64,000 nucleotides of DNA from Pseudomonas orientalis (GTDB lineage Bacteria > Pseudomonadota > Gammaproteobacteria > Pseudomonadales > Pseudomonadaceae). The stretch is taken from assembly GCF_002934065.1 (NCBI RefSeq), contig NZ_CP018049.1:4710501-4774500 (forward strand). Reading direction: 5' to 3'. Positions 56,429 through 64,000 of the stretch are shown piece after piece; the stretch's first letter is position 1, and each line of letters begins with the position of its first letter. The notes under the pieces are model-generated. The model saw nothing but the letters and a program-made list of their open reading frames with translations, had not been told where the DNA came from and ran no database searches. A program made the position numbers and the translations under genes.

Positions 56429-57747
56429 ATGCGGTGATTGTGGTCGATGACGAAGCCAGCATTCGTACGGCCGTCGAACAATGGTTGAGCCTGTCGGGTT
56501 TCGAGGTGCAGTTGTTCAGCCGTGCCGAAGAATGCCTGGCGCAGTTGCCCAGGGACTTCCCCGGCGTGATCCTGAGCGATGTGCGCATGCCCGGTCTCAG
56601 CGGCCTGGAGTTGCTGGCCGAAGTCCAGCGCCGCGATGCCGACCTGCCGGTCATCCTGCTCACCGGCCATGGCGATGTCCCCATGGCCGTCGACGCCATG
56701 CGCGATGGTGCCTACGACTTCCTGGAAAAACCCTTCAGCCCGGATACCCTGCTCAATAGCCTGCGTCGAGCGCTCGACAAACGTGGCCTGGTCCTGGAAA
56801 ACCGCCGCCTGCATCAGCAGGCCGACCATCGCGCCCAGCTCGAATCCAGCCTGCTGGGTGTGTCCCGCAGTCTGCAGAACCTGCGCCGTCAGGTGCTGGA
56901 CCTGGCCACGCTGCCGGTCAATGTGTTGATCCGTGGCGAGACCGGCAGCGGCAAGGAACTGGTCGCCCGCTGCCTGCATGATTTCGGCCCACGGGCGAAG
57001 AAGCCGTTTGTCGCGCTCAATTGCGCGGCCATTCCCGAGCAACTGTTCGAGGCCGAGTTGTTCGGCCATGAAAGCGGCGCGTTCACCGGCGCCCAGGGCA
57101 AGCGTATCGGCAAGCTGGAGTATGCCCACGGCGGCACGCTGTTCCTCGATGAAATCGAAAGCATGCCCCTGGCCCAACAGGTGAAATTGTTGCGGGTGCT
57201 GCAGGAGCAGAAGCTGGAGCGGTTGGGCTCCAATCAAAGCATCCAGGTGGATTTGCGCATCATTGCCGCCACCAAGCCGGACCTGCTGGAAGAGGCCCGT
57301 GCCGGGCGGTTTCGCGAAGACCTGGCGTATCGCCTGAACGTCGCGCAACTGCGCCTGCCGGCGCTGCGCGAGCGGCGCGAAGATATTCCGCTGCTGTATG
57401 AGCATTTTGCGCAAAGCGCTGCCGAGCGCTTGGGCCGCCAGGTCGAGCCCTTGAGCGGGCTGCAATTGGGGCGCCTGCTCAGTCATGACTGGCCGGGCAA
57501 CGTGCGTGAGCTGGCGAACGTCGCCGAGCGCCAGGTACTGGGGCTTGGAGAGCCAGAACCTGAAGGTGTCGAGGCCGGGCAATCGTTGGCGGCGCAACAG
57601 GAAGCCTTCGAGGCGCATTGCCTGAAAGCTGCGCTGGCCCGGCATAAAGGCGATATCAAGGCGGTGCTCGCCGAGCTGCAACTGCCGCGCCGCACCTTCA
57701 ATGAAAAGATGCAGCGGCATGGGTTGGCAAGGGAGATGTTTCTCTAG
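56422..57747 (+). CDS. DctD/MifR-type sigma-54 response regulator
   Basis: 441 residues. Receiver domain (about 1-120) with VDDEAS, phospho-Asp in VILSDVRMPG and Lys in LEKPF; AAA+ domain (about 140-375) with Walker A GETGSGKE, the sigma-54 contact loop ESGAFTGAQ and Walker B GGTLFLDEI; C-terminal Fis-type helix-turn-helix (ALARHKGDIKAVLAELQLPRRTF in parts). Activates sigma-54 promoters; the transporter gene downstream carries one. Confidence 0.95.
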   Translation: MLNAVIVVDDEASIRTAVEQWLSLSGFEVQLFSRAEECLAQLPRDFPGVILSDVRMPGLSGLELLAEVQRRDADLPVILLTGHGDVPMAVDAMRDGAYDFLEKPFSPDTLLNSLRRALDKRGLVLENRRLHQQADHRAQLESSLLGVSRSLQNLRRQVLDLATLPVNVLIRGETGSGKELVARCLHDFGPRAKKPFVALNCAAIPEQLFEAELFGHESGAFTGAQGKRIGKLEYAHGGTLFLDEIESMPLAQQVKLLRVLQEQKLERLGSNQSIQVDLRIIAATKPDLLEEARAGRFREDLAYRLNVAQLRLPALRERREDIPLLYEHFAQSAAERLGRQVEPLSGLQLGRLLSHDWPGNVRELANVAERQVLGLGEPEPEGVEAGQSLAAQQEAFEAHCLKAALARHKGDIKAVLAELQLPRRTFNEKMQRHGLAREMFL

Positions 57748-57763
57748 CGGCCTTCCGATCGGT

Positions 57764-57836
57764 ATCGGGGGCAAGCCCCCTCCCACATTTTGATTTGTGA
57801 ACAAATTCAAGTGTGGGAGGGGGCTTGCCCCCGATG
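57764..57836. repeat. REP-like inverted pair, GGGGGCTTGCCCCCGAT type
   Basis: Two back-to-back copies (57764-57789 and 57811-57836) just upstream of the sigma-54 promoter region. Confidence 0.85.
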
Positions 57837-57851
57837 AGGCCCGCAGCCATA

Positions 57852-57897
57852 AGCGGATTTCCGCTCATTACCCCAAAACCATCAGCAACTTTCCGCT
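57852..57897 (+). promoter_or_regulatory. Candidate DctD-type upstream activator sites
   Basis: AGCGGATTTCCGCT (57852-57865) is a perfect inverted repeat, and AGCAACTTTCCGCT (57884-57897) is an imperfect second copy, 32 bp apart centre to centre (three helical turns). They lie 60-100 bp upstream of the -12 element, where enhancer-binding proteins act. Confidence 0.55.
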
Positions 57898-57940
57898 CAA
57901 AAAAATCTTGAAACCCTTCTATCCCGGGCCTTCATCCACC

Positions 57941-57956
57941 TGGCACAGCTTCTGCT
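57941..57956 (+). promoter_or_regulatory. Sigma-54 promoter of the dicarboxylate transporter
   Basis: TGGCACAGCTTCTGCT has the -24 GG and -12 GC dinucleotides at the required spacing, 64 bp before the transporter ATG. Confidence 0.75.
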
Positions 57957-58019
57957 ATAGCCCAAGCCAGGCAGTGCTCAAGCACGCTTCATAAAAACAA
58001 CTAGATGAAGGATCCTTCA

Positions 58020-59339
58020 ATGGATAACTCCAATACCTTGCCTCTGGGGTCGGCGGCTGCGCCGGCGAAAGAACGCACGACCTCCAGCCGGATCAAATCG
58101 ATCTTCAGCGGCTCCGTCGGCAACATGGTCGAGTGGTATGACTGGTACGTCTATGCCGCCTTCTCGCTGTACTTCGCCAAGACCTTCTTCCCCAAAGGCG
58201 ACACCACCGCCCAATTGCTCAACACCGCCGCGATCTTCGCCGTGGGCTTTCTGATGCGCCCTATCGGCGGTTGGCTGATGGGCCTGTACGCCGACAAAGT
58301 CGGGCGTAAGAAAGCCTTGATGGCCTCGGTCTACCTGATGTGCTTCGGCTCACTGCTGATTGCCCTGAGCCCCAGTTATGAGCTCATCGGTATCGGTGCG
58401 CCCATCCTGCTGGTATTCGCCCGCTTGCTGCAGGGGCTGTCGGTGGGTGGCGAATACGGCACCTCCGCCACGTACCTCAGCGAGATGGCGACCAAGGAAC
58501 GTCGTGGTTTCTATTCCAGCTTCCAGTACGTCACCCTGATCTCCGGCCAGCTCATCGCGCTGGGCGTGCTGATCGTGCTGCAGCAAACCCTGACCACCGA
58601 ACAGCTGTATGCCTGGGGCTGGCGTATCCCGTTCGCCATCGGCGCCCTGTGTGCAGTGGTGGCGCTGTATCTGCGTCGCGGCATGGAAGAGACCGAGTCG
58701 TTCACCAAGAAGGAAAAAGCCAAGGAAAGCGCGATGCGCACCTTGATGCGCCACCCCAAGGAACTGCTCACCGTAGTCGGCCTGACCATGGGCGGCACCC
58801 TGGCGTTCTACACCTACACCACCTACATGCAGAAATACCTGGTGAACACCGTCGGCATGAGCATCTCCGATTCCACCACCATTTCGGCGGCGACGCTGTT
58901 CCTGTTCATGTGCCTGCAACCCCTGGTGGGCGGGCTGTCGGACAAGATCGGCCGGCGCCCGATCCTGATCGCCTTCGGCGTCCTCGGTACGCTGTTCACC
59001 GTGCCTATCCTCACCACCCTGCACACCATCCAGACCTGGTGGGGCGCGTTCTTCCTGATCATGGCCGCGCTGATCATCGTCAGCGGCTATACCTCGATCA
59101 ATGCGGTGGTCAAGGCCGAGCTGTTCCCGACCGAAATCCGCGCCCTCGGCGTGGGCCTGCCGTATGCCCTGACCGTGTCAATCTTCGGCGGTACCGCTGA
59201 ATACATCGCCCTGTGGTTCAAGAGCATCGGCATGGAGACCGGCTACTACTGGTACGTGACCGCGTGTATTGCGGTGTCGTTGCTGGTGTATGTGACCATG
59301 AAGGACACCCGCAAGCATTCCAGGATCACCACGGACTAA
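58020..59339 (+). CDS. MHS-family MFS transporter, alpha-ketoglutarate/dicarboxylate type
   Basis: Proton symporter of 439 residues with 12 predicted helices. The family motifs are GNMVEWYDWYVYAAFSLYFA (first helix), the loop DKVGRKKALM, RLLQGLSVGGEYGTSATYLSE (in part) and the second loop GGLSDKIGRRPIL. It resembles KgtP and PA5530 of P. aeruginosa. ATG 58020 has AAGGA upstream; a Met five codons earlier is possible. It is controlled most likely by the adjacent two-component system. Confidence 0.93.
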   Translation: MDNSNTLPLGSAAAPAKERTTSSRIKSIFSGSVGNMVEWYDWYVYAAFSLYFAKTFFPKGDTTAQLLNTAAIFAVGFLMRPIGGWLMGLYADKVGRKKALMASVYLMCFGSLLIALSPSYELIGIGAPILLVFARLLQGLSVGGEYGTSATYLSEMATKERRGFYSSFQYVTLISGQLIALGVLIVLQQTLTTEQLYAWGWRIPFAIGALCAVVALYLRRGMEETESFTKKEKAKESAMRTLMRHPKELLTVVGLTMGGTLAFYTYTTYMQKYLVNTVGMSISDSTTISAATLFLFMCLQPLVGGLSDKIGRRPILIAFGVLGTLFTVPILTTLHTIQTWWGAFFLIMAALIIVSGYTSINAVVKAELFPTEIRALGVGLPYALTVSIFGGTAEYIALWFKSIGMETGYYWYVTACIAVSLLVYVTMKDTRKHSRITTD

Positions 59340-59340
59340 A

Positions 59341-59433
59341 AATGTGGGAGGGGGCTTGCCCCCGATGGCGGTGTATCGGTCATCTATACAGTGACTGAAC
59401 CACCGATATCGGGGGCAAGCCCCCTCCCACATT
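59341..59433. repeat. REP-like inverted pair, GGGGGCTTGCCCCCGAT type
   Basis: Facing copies at 59341-59366 and 59406-59433 immediately past the transporter stop codon; no intrinsic terminator is seen, so this may end or protect the mRNA. Confidence 0.85.
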
Positions 59434-59472
59434 GGATATGATGTGGGCTCCAGAATTGAGAGCAGACAGGCT

Positions 59473-60105
59473 ATGTCCGACGATATCCACTTCTACGAAC
59501 CCGCCAACGGCCACGGCCTGCCCCATGATCCGTTCAATGCCATCGTCGGCCCGCGCCCGATCGGCTGGATCTCGTCACACGACCGCGAAGGTCGCCTGAA
59601 CCTGGCGCCTTACAGTTTCTTCAACGCGTTCAACTACGTCCCGCCGATCATCGGGTTTTCCAGCGTCGGGCGTAAAGACAGCCTGAACAATATCGAGCAG
59701 ACCGGCGAGTTTGTGTGGAACCTGGCGACCCGCCCGCTGGCCGAGCAGATGAACCAGAGTTGCGCGGCTGTTTCGCCGGACGTGAATGAATTCGAACTGG
59801 CCGGCCTGACGCCGGTGGCTTCGAAAGTCGTCGGCGTACCGCGGGTGGGCGAGAGCCCGGTGTCGTTCGAATGCAAGGTGACGCAGATCATCCAGCTGCA
59901 ACGCGCTGACCAGCAATTGGTCCCCAGCTGGCTGGTGCTGGGCGAAGTGGTCGCGGTGCATATTGCCAAGTGGCTGCTCAAGGATGGAATCTACGACACG
60001 GCCGCCGCCGAGCCGATTCTGCGCGGGGGTGGCCCGGCGGATTACTTCCAGCTGGGGCCGGAGGCGCTGTTCAAGATGTACCGACCAGGCGCCACAAAAC
60101 CCTGA
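59473..60105 (+). CDS. Flavin reductase family protein (FMN-binding split barrel)
   Basis: 210 residues. The N-terminal half has the flavin-binding pattern DPFNAIVGPRPIGWISSHDRE and LNLAPYSFFNAFNYVPP, then IGFSSVGRKDSLNNIEQTGEFVWN (as parts). Members bind FMN and either reduce free flavin or act as flavoprotein oxidoreductases. ATG 59473 chosen; a frame ten codons longer begins inside the REP flank. No partner oxygenase is adjacent. Confidence 0.88.
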   Translation: MSDDIHFYEPANGHGLPHDPFNAIVGPRPIGWISSHDREGRLNLAPYSFFNAFNYVPPIIGFSSVGRKDSLNNIEQTGEFVWNLATRPLAEQMNQSCAAVSPDVNEFELAGLTPVASKVVGVPRVGESPVSFECKVTQIIQLQRADQQLVPSWLVLGEVVAVHIAKWLLKDGIYDTAAAEPILRGGGPADYFQLGPEALFKMYRPGATKP

Positions 60106-60120
60106 CTGAAATGCAATCAA

Positions 60121-60212
60121 ATGTGGGAGGGGGCTTGCCCCCGATGACTATGTATCAGTTGCAAATTTGCTGGCTGACAAACCGCTATCGGGGGCAAGCC
60201 CCCTCCCACATT
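60121..60212. repeat. REP-like inverted pair, GGGGGCTTGCCCCCGAT type
   Basis: Facing copies at 60121-60146 and 60187-60212. The right copy touches the stop codon of the small minus-strand gene. Confidence 0.85.
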
Positions 60213-60445
60213 CAGTCCCAAATCAGCTGGCCTTCCGCGTCCACATCGACCAGATACTCAAGGCGCGCCGCCGCCGCATCATCGGCATCGGACGCAGTCT
60301 TGAAGGTCTGACCTTCCAGGATCTTGTGAAATCGCGGAGCGCCCATGCCATCGAGTGCCTTGACGGCAACGGCGGCGCTGTAGCCACTCTCCCCCGGTAC
60401 GACGGCGGAAACGGCTTCGTGGTGGGCAAACTGTTTACGTGCCAT
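60212..60445 (-). CDS. Small conserved-looking protein of unknown function, 77 aa
   Basis: Starts MARKQFAHHEAVSAVVPGE. No domain recognised. It contains GYSAAVAVKALDGMGAPRFH and ends in an acidic segment YLVDVDAEGQLIWD. A ribosome site (AGGAC) lies nine bases before ATG 60445. Codon use is ordinary for the genome. It shares direction with the monooxygenase-like gene 41 bp upstream and may be in its transcript. Confidence 0.7.
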   Translation of the reverse strand: MARKQFAHHEAVSAVVPGESGYSAAVAVKALDGMGAPRFHKILEGQTFKTASDADDAAAARLEYLVDVDAEGQLIWD

Positions 60446-60486
60446 GTTGCAGGTCCTGGCCAATGAAAAGTCGGCCATTCTAACCC

Positions 60487-60828
60487 CTAACCGGCCAGTT
60501 GCAGGTACTCGCCGTAGGCGTTGACGGCGGATGCGTCGGTGAAGGTCTGGAAGTCCATGCTGCGCACGACCATGTCGTTCAACAACTCGGTGAAGATCAT
60601 CAGGGCCGGGGAATTGAAGTAGGCGCTCATCGCCTGCTCGCTGCTCCATAAACCCGTGACCAACCACACATCGGGGTCGACCTGGGAATGCTGCAACGAA
60701 AATTGCAGGCAACCCTGAGCCTGTCGGCCCGGTTCGATCAAACTGCTCAAGCGTGCACCCAGCTCGGTGCTGCACCCGTTACGGGCACGGATAAAGGCCA
60801 TATGGCTCGCGGGAATGGGGGTGGACAT
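60487..60828 (-). CDS. Antibiotic biosynthesis monooxygenase (ABM)-like domain protein
   Basis: 113-residue protein with the dimeric ferredoxin-like ABM pattern: IRARNGCSTELGARLSSLIEP, QGCLQFSLQHS, WLVTGLWSSEQAMSAYFNSP. ABM domains hold small quinone-like or aldehyde substrates. ATG 60828 has GGGAG upstream. Divergent from an AraC gene, with shared inverted motifs in the gap, so probably under its control. Confidence 0.82.
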   Translation of the reverse strand: MSTPIPASHMAFIRARNGCSTELGARLSSLIEPGRQAQGCLQFSLQHSQVDPDVWLVTGLWSSEQAMSAYFNSPALMIFTELLNDMVVRSMDFQTFTDASAVNAYGEYLQLAG

Positions 60829-60923
60829 GTTCGACTCTCCCGTTGAGAAGTGATGCTCGGCAAGCACTGTGAGGGCGTGTTGCCACAGGATCAAAGATAG
60901 CGGCGCCGGTGTCGGCGCGGTTA

Positions 60924-61091
60924 GTCGATTCCTGCCGGCTTATTGCACAATCCTGCGAAAAGCGTAGGCAGGACGTTTGAGCTGGCGTTTTATTCCACGC
61001 CCTAACGGCTTGTTTCAGGGAGATGACAGCCGCTTTGCTTGCCTGATTCACGACAGGCCGCAGGATCAGGCAAGGATTGTGCAGAATCGAC
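60924..61091. promoter_or_regulatory. Inverted motif pair between ABM gene and AraC gene, possible operators
   Basis: TGCACAATCCT (60944-60954) recurs inverted as AGGATTGTGCA (61073-61083), and each is accompanied on its outer or inner side by GTCGATTC (60924-60931) or GAATCGAC (61084-61091). Repeated, oriented half-sites in a divergent gap suit AraC-type binding. Beyond these motifs I see nothing else in the 326-bp gap. Confidence 0.45.
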
Positions 61092-61154
61092 GTAACACTT
61101 TTAAAAACCCACCGCTAAGCTGAGCCCATCAAATTCGCGTGTAGAGGACGTCCC

Positions 61155-62084
61155 ATGCCGTCGCCCGACCTCAAGCCCACTCCCCTCGATGCCGAGATGG
61201 AAAAGCAGCGTGCCGAACTGGCCAGCATCGTGCACCGCCATACCTGGGAAGACGGTTCCTACGGCACGGCGATCACCTCGCTGTACCTGAACCGCCACAA
61301 CACGCCGCGCGACTTCATGCCGGTGCTGGTGGAGCCGGCATTGTGCATCCTGGCCAGTGGCAGCAAGGAAGTGCGCCTGGCCGACGAAATCTTCGCCTAT
61401 GACCCGCTCAACTATCTGGTGTTCTCGGTGGCCATGCCGGTGGCCGGGCGGATTATCGAGGCCACGCCGGAAGACCCCAACCTGTCGGTGCGCATCAATA
61501 TCGACCCGGCCCAACTCACCGCATTGATTGCCGAAGCCGGCCCGATGGGCGTGCCGTCGCGGCCTACCTCCCGTGGCATGTACGTCGATCGCATCGACAA
61601 TCAACTGCTCGACGCCGTGCTGCGCCTGACGCGCCTGCTGGACACACCCAAAGATATCGCGATGCTCGCACCGCTGATCAACCGCGAAATTCTCTACCGC
61701 TTGCTGCGTGGCCCCCAAGGCTATCGCCTGTACGAAATTGCCGTCGCCAACAGCCAGAGCCATCGGGTGAGCCAGGCGATCAAGTGGTTGAACGGCAACT
61801 ACGAACAGCCGCTGCGCATCGATGACCTGGCCCGGGAAGTGAACCTGAGTGTCTCGACCCTGCACCACCGTTTCAAGGCGATCACCGCCATGAGCCCGCT
61901 GCAATACCAGAAACAACTGCGCCTGCAGGAAGCTCGGCGACTGATGATTGCCGAAGGGCTGGAGGCCTCGGCGGCGGGGTATCGGGTAGGGTATGAGAGC
62001 CCGTCGCAGTTCAGCCGGGAGTACAGCCGGTTGTTTGGTGCGCCGCCACTTAGAGACCTGGCCAGGCTGCGCCAAAGCATCTGA
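61155..62084 (+). CDS. AraC-family regulator with AraC_N domain
   Basis: 309 residues. The N-terminal AraC_N domain (about 20-185) carries PALCILASGSKEVRLADE and YLVFSVAMPVAGRI; the C-terminal helix-turn-helix pair has LDRLAREVNLS-like DDLAREVNLSVSTLHHRFK and YRVGYESPSQFSREYSRLFG. Related regulators in Pseudomonas control aldehyde or oxidoreductase genes. It is divergent from the ABM-like gene. ATG 61155 chosen, with AGAGGA upstream. Confidence 0.92.
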   Translation: MPSPDLKPTPLDAEMEKQRAELASIVHRHTWEDGSYGTAITSLYLNRHNTPRDFMPVLVEPALCILASGSKEVRLADEIFAYDPLNYLVFSVAMPVAGRIIEATPEDPNLSVRINIDPAQLTALIAEAGPMGVPSRPTSRGMYVDRIDNQLLDAVLRLTRLLDTPKDIAMLAPLINREILYRLLRGPQGYRLYEIAVANSQSHRVSQAIKWLNGNYEQPLRIDDLAREVNLSVSTLHHRFKAITAMSPLQYQKQLRLQEARRLMIAEGLEASAAGYRVGYESPSQFSREYSRLFGAPPLRDLARLRQSI

Positions 62085-62100
62085 CCTGATGAAGATCAAA

Positions 62101-62189
62101 ATGTGGGAGGGGGCTTGCCCCCGATGGCGGTGGGTCAGCCAATGTGTGGCTGACCCACCGCCATCGGGGGCAAGCCCCCTCCCACATTT
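62101..62189. repeat. REP-like doublet forming one 89-bp near-perfect palindrome
   Basis: Facing REP copies as elsewhere, but the spacer is also palindromic: GATGGCGGTGGGTCAGCCA is followed by five bases and then its exact complement. It lies between convergent genes and should form a very stable hairpin in RNA from either side. Confidence 0.9.
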
Positions 62190-62203
62190 GGTCCTGCGTA
62201 TGT

Positions 62204-63673
62204 TCAGTCAAGGCCGCGGGGCAGCTGCAGGGTGACGCGCAGGCCGCCTTCGCGCAGGTTCTGCAAACTCACTTCGCCCCCATGGCTGTGGGCAATGTTG
62301 CGCGCAATGCCCAACCCCAGCCCATAGCCCTGCTGCTGCCCGGCCAGGCGAAAGTGGGGCTCGAACACTTGCTCCAGGCGCTGTTCCGGCACGCCGGGGC
62401 CTTCGTCGTCCACGTGCAGGATGAACTCGGCGCCATCGTCCTCGATGTGCAAATGGGCGTTTTGTCCGTATTTCAGCGCATTGTCGATCAGGTTGCCGAT
62501 GCAGCGCTTGAGCGCCAGCGGCTTGCCCGGGTAGGTGGTCAGGGCCTGCCCGTGCTGGGTCACGCGCCCGTTGCCGTTGGGCGCGAGGTATGGCTCCACC
62601 AGACATTCAAGTACGTGGTTGAGGTCCACCGGCTGGATGTTCTCGTGGATATCGGTGTCTTTCACGCACTGCAGCGCGCCCTTGACCAGCAATTCCAGCT
62701 CATCCAGGTCACGCCCGAACTTGGTCTGCAGGTTCTCATCGTCGAGCAGTTCCACGCGCAGGCGCAGGCGCGTGATGGGTGTGCGCAGGTCGTGGGAGAT
62801 GGCGCTGAACAACTGGCTGCGCTCGGTCAGGTAGCGGCTGATGCGCTCACGCATGGCATTGAACGCACGCCCCACTTCCACCACTTCACTGCCGCCGCCT
62901 TCAGCCACCGGCTCCACGTCCGCGCCCAGGGACATATCCCGCGCCGCCCGCGCCAGGCGCTTGAGCGGTCGGCTTTGCCAATGCACCAGCAGGCCGATAA
63001 ACAGCAGCAGGAAACCGCTGGTCAACACAATAAACCACACCTGCTGGGCCGGCAGGCCCTGCTCTTCCAGGCTGGTGTAGGGTTCGGGCAACAGCGAGGC
63101 GATGTACAGCCATTCACCCTGCGCCAGCTGGATCTGGGTGACCAGCACCGGCGGGTTGACCGGCTCCAGGGTCAGCGCGTAGTGGGCCCAGGAGCGCGGC
63201 AGTTCGTCGAGCTTGAGGCCGGCATTGAAGATGCGCAGGTCTTCGGCGCTGACGAACTCCACCGAGATGTGCACATCGGCGCCGAGGGTCTGGCGCAACA
63301 CGTCGTCCACAGCCACCAGCACCGCCTGCTTGCGCGGGGTTTCGGGCAATACCTGCATGTCCAGCGGACGATCATTGAGGGTCACCACAAAACGCGTGCC
63401 GCCCATGCTGCGCAACTGGTCGAGCACCAGCGGGCGATAGGCCACCGGCAATGAACGGAAGTAACTCACGCTGGCGGTCATCGAATGCGCCAGGCTACGG
63501 GCGCTGGTGACCAGGCCTTCCAACTGCGTGGCACGCAGCTGCGAGACCCAGATCACGCTGGACAGCGCCTGGGCGAACAACACGGCGAGCAAGGTCAGCA
63601 GCAACATGCGCCCCAGCAGCGAGCGGGGCACGGGAAAACGGCGGCGGCGTTCGCTCAGGTGTTCAGTGGGCAT
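62204..63673 (-). CDS. Sensor histidine kinase, HAMP type (EnvZ-like)
   Basis: 489 residues. Transmembrane helix at about 18-40, periplasmic sensor at about 45-225, second helix at about 230-250, HAMP at about 250-305, phospho-His in FSAISHDLRTPITRLRLR, ATPase N box IGNLIDNALKYG, DDEGPGVP and GYGLGLGIARNI. ATG 63673 overlaps the response regulator gene by 11 bp; a TTG three codons earlier is less likely. Signal unknown. Confidence 0.92.
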   Translation of the reverse strand: MPTEHLSERRRRFPVPRSLLGRMLLLTLLAVLFAQALSSVIWVSQLRATQLEGLVTSARSLAHSMTASVSYFRSLPVAYRPLVLDQLRSMGGTRFVVTLNDRPLDMQVLPETPRKQAVLVAVDDVLRQTLGADVHISVEFVSAEDLRIFNAGLKLDELPRSWAHYALTLEPVNPPVLVTQIQLAQGEWLYIASLLPEPYTSLEEQGLPAQQVWFIVLTSGFLLLFIGLLVHWQSRPLKRLARAARDMSLGADVEPVAEGGGSEVVEVGRAFNAMRERISRYLTERSQLFSAISHDLRTPITRLRLRVELLDDENLQTKFGRDLDELELLVKGALQCVKDTDIHENIQPVDLNHVLECLVEPYLAPNGNGRVTQHGQALTTYPGKPLALKRCIGNLIDNALKYGQNAHLHIEDDGAEFILHVDDEGPGVPEQRLEQVFEPHFRLAGQQQGYGLGLGIARNIAHSHGGEVSLQNLREGGLRVTLQLPRGLD

Positions 63674-64000
63674 TGCCGGCAACCACGCTGGCTGCCAGTT
63701 GATAGCCGCTGCCGCGCACGGTGCGGATCAGCCGCGGAGGTTTCTCGGTATCGCGCAGGCGTTGGCGCAGGCGGCTGACGGCCATGTCGACGATACGGTC
63801 CAACGGCATCAGGTCGCGGCCACGGGTGGCGTTGCCGATGGTGTCGCGGTCGAGGATCTGTTGCGGGTGGTCGAGAAACAGCTTGAGCAAGGCAAAGTCG
63901 GCACCGGAGAGGATCACCTCTTCGCCGTCCACGTGAAACAGGCGATGGCTGACCGTATCCAGGCGCCATTCGTCGAACACCAGCACCTCGCCGCCACTGC
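63663..64000 (-). CDS. OmpR-family response regulator, C-terminal part (N-terminus beyond window)
   Basis: The last 112 codons of a response regulator, ending at 63663. The winged-helix effector domain is complete enough to recognise: DEWRLDTVSHRLFHVDGEEV, LSGADFALLKLFLDHPQQIL, the recognition helix region DRIVDMAVSRLRQRLRD and the wing IRTVRGSGYQLA. The receiver domain lies past base 64000. It pairs with the kinase gene downstream, which it overlaps. Confidence 0.93.
   Translation of the reverse strand, partial: SGGEVLVFDEWRLDTVSHRLFHVDGEEVILSGADFALLKLFLDHPQQILDRDTIGNATRGRDLMPLDRIVDMAVSRLRQRLRDTEKPPRLIRTVRGSGYQLAASVVAGNAH

Overview
The window is chromosomal DNA from a Pseudomonas of the fluorescens group. 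The evidence is a GC-rich sequence, full-length Pseudomonas-type proteins (MvaT-type H-NS protein, OprD-family porin, OprL/Pal, class I fumarase, MutT/ThiE fusion), and many copies of two REP-like palindromes typical of these genomes. There is no CRISPR array, prophage or intact insertion sequence.

Layout. 1-3060 looks like accessory DNA on the 3' side of a tRNA-Lys gene: an outer-membrane efflux lipoprotein (cut by the window edge), an AraC regulator, a deleted leuA remnant and an AT-rich stretch with a candidate small RNA. 3122-14875 is the conserved minus-strand block tRNA-Lys, queE, cpoB, pal, tolB, tolA, tolR, tolQ, ybgC, ruvB, ruvA, ruvC, yebC, aspS. It continues through an FmdB-type zinc ribbon, a ribbon-helix-helix protein and a Dps-like protein, followed by a membrane-anchored cold-shock protein, slyX, a HIT protein and an OprD-family porin. 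20331-33009 holds mscS, yajQ, panE, an orphan histidine kinase, a cobalamin adenosyltransferase, MutT/ThiE, argJ, secA, a DciA-type helicase loader and a HerA-like ATPase. 33214-41840 holds a dCache chemoreceptor, a glycosyltransferase/deacetylase/flippase-like trio, a small overlapping gene, purU, mvaT and sbcB. 42007-48674 is a tight six-gene membrane operon (RDD, SpoIIM, DUF4129, DUF4350, MoxR, DUF58). 48713-54486 holds a PilZ protein, a small lipoprotein, pyruvate kinase, a ferredoxin-type reductase and fumarase. 54662-59339 is a DctB/DctD-type two-component system with a dicarboxylate/alpha-ketoglutarate transporter behind a sigma-54 promoter. The end carries a flavin reductase, two small proteins, a second AraC regulator and a sensor kinase/response regulator pair cut by the window edge.

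Genes that work together: YbgC-TolQRAB-Pal-CpoB form the trans-envelope machine for outer-membrane constriction; RuvABC resolve Holliday junctions; the DctB/DctD pair probably switches on the adjacent transporter; MoxR and DUF58 with four membrane proteins probably form one chaperone-like complex.

The most striking observation is a dispersed element of about 400 bp present twice (35170-35573 and 51356-51773). Its ends are nearly identical, but its core differs completely in sequence between copies while keeping the same three-way-junction base pairing, with compensatory changes in every helix. That is strong evidence for selection on a folded RNA or single-stranded DNA rather than on protein. 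Other leads are the leuA remnant coupled to an AraC gene beside tRNA-Lys, a candidate sRNA next to it, the six-gene MoxR operon, a hairpin leader before fumarase, and a chemoreceptor with one altered residue in its amino-acid-binding motif.
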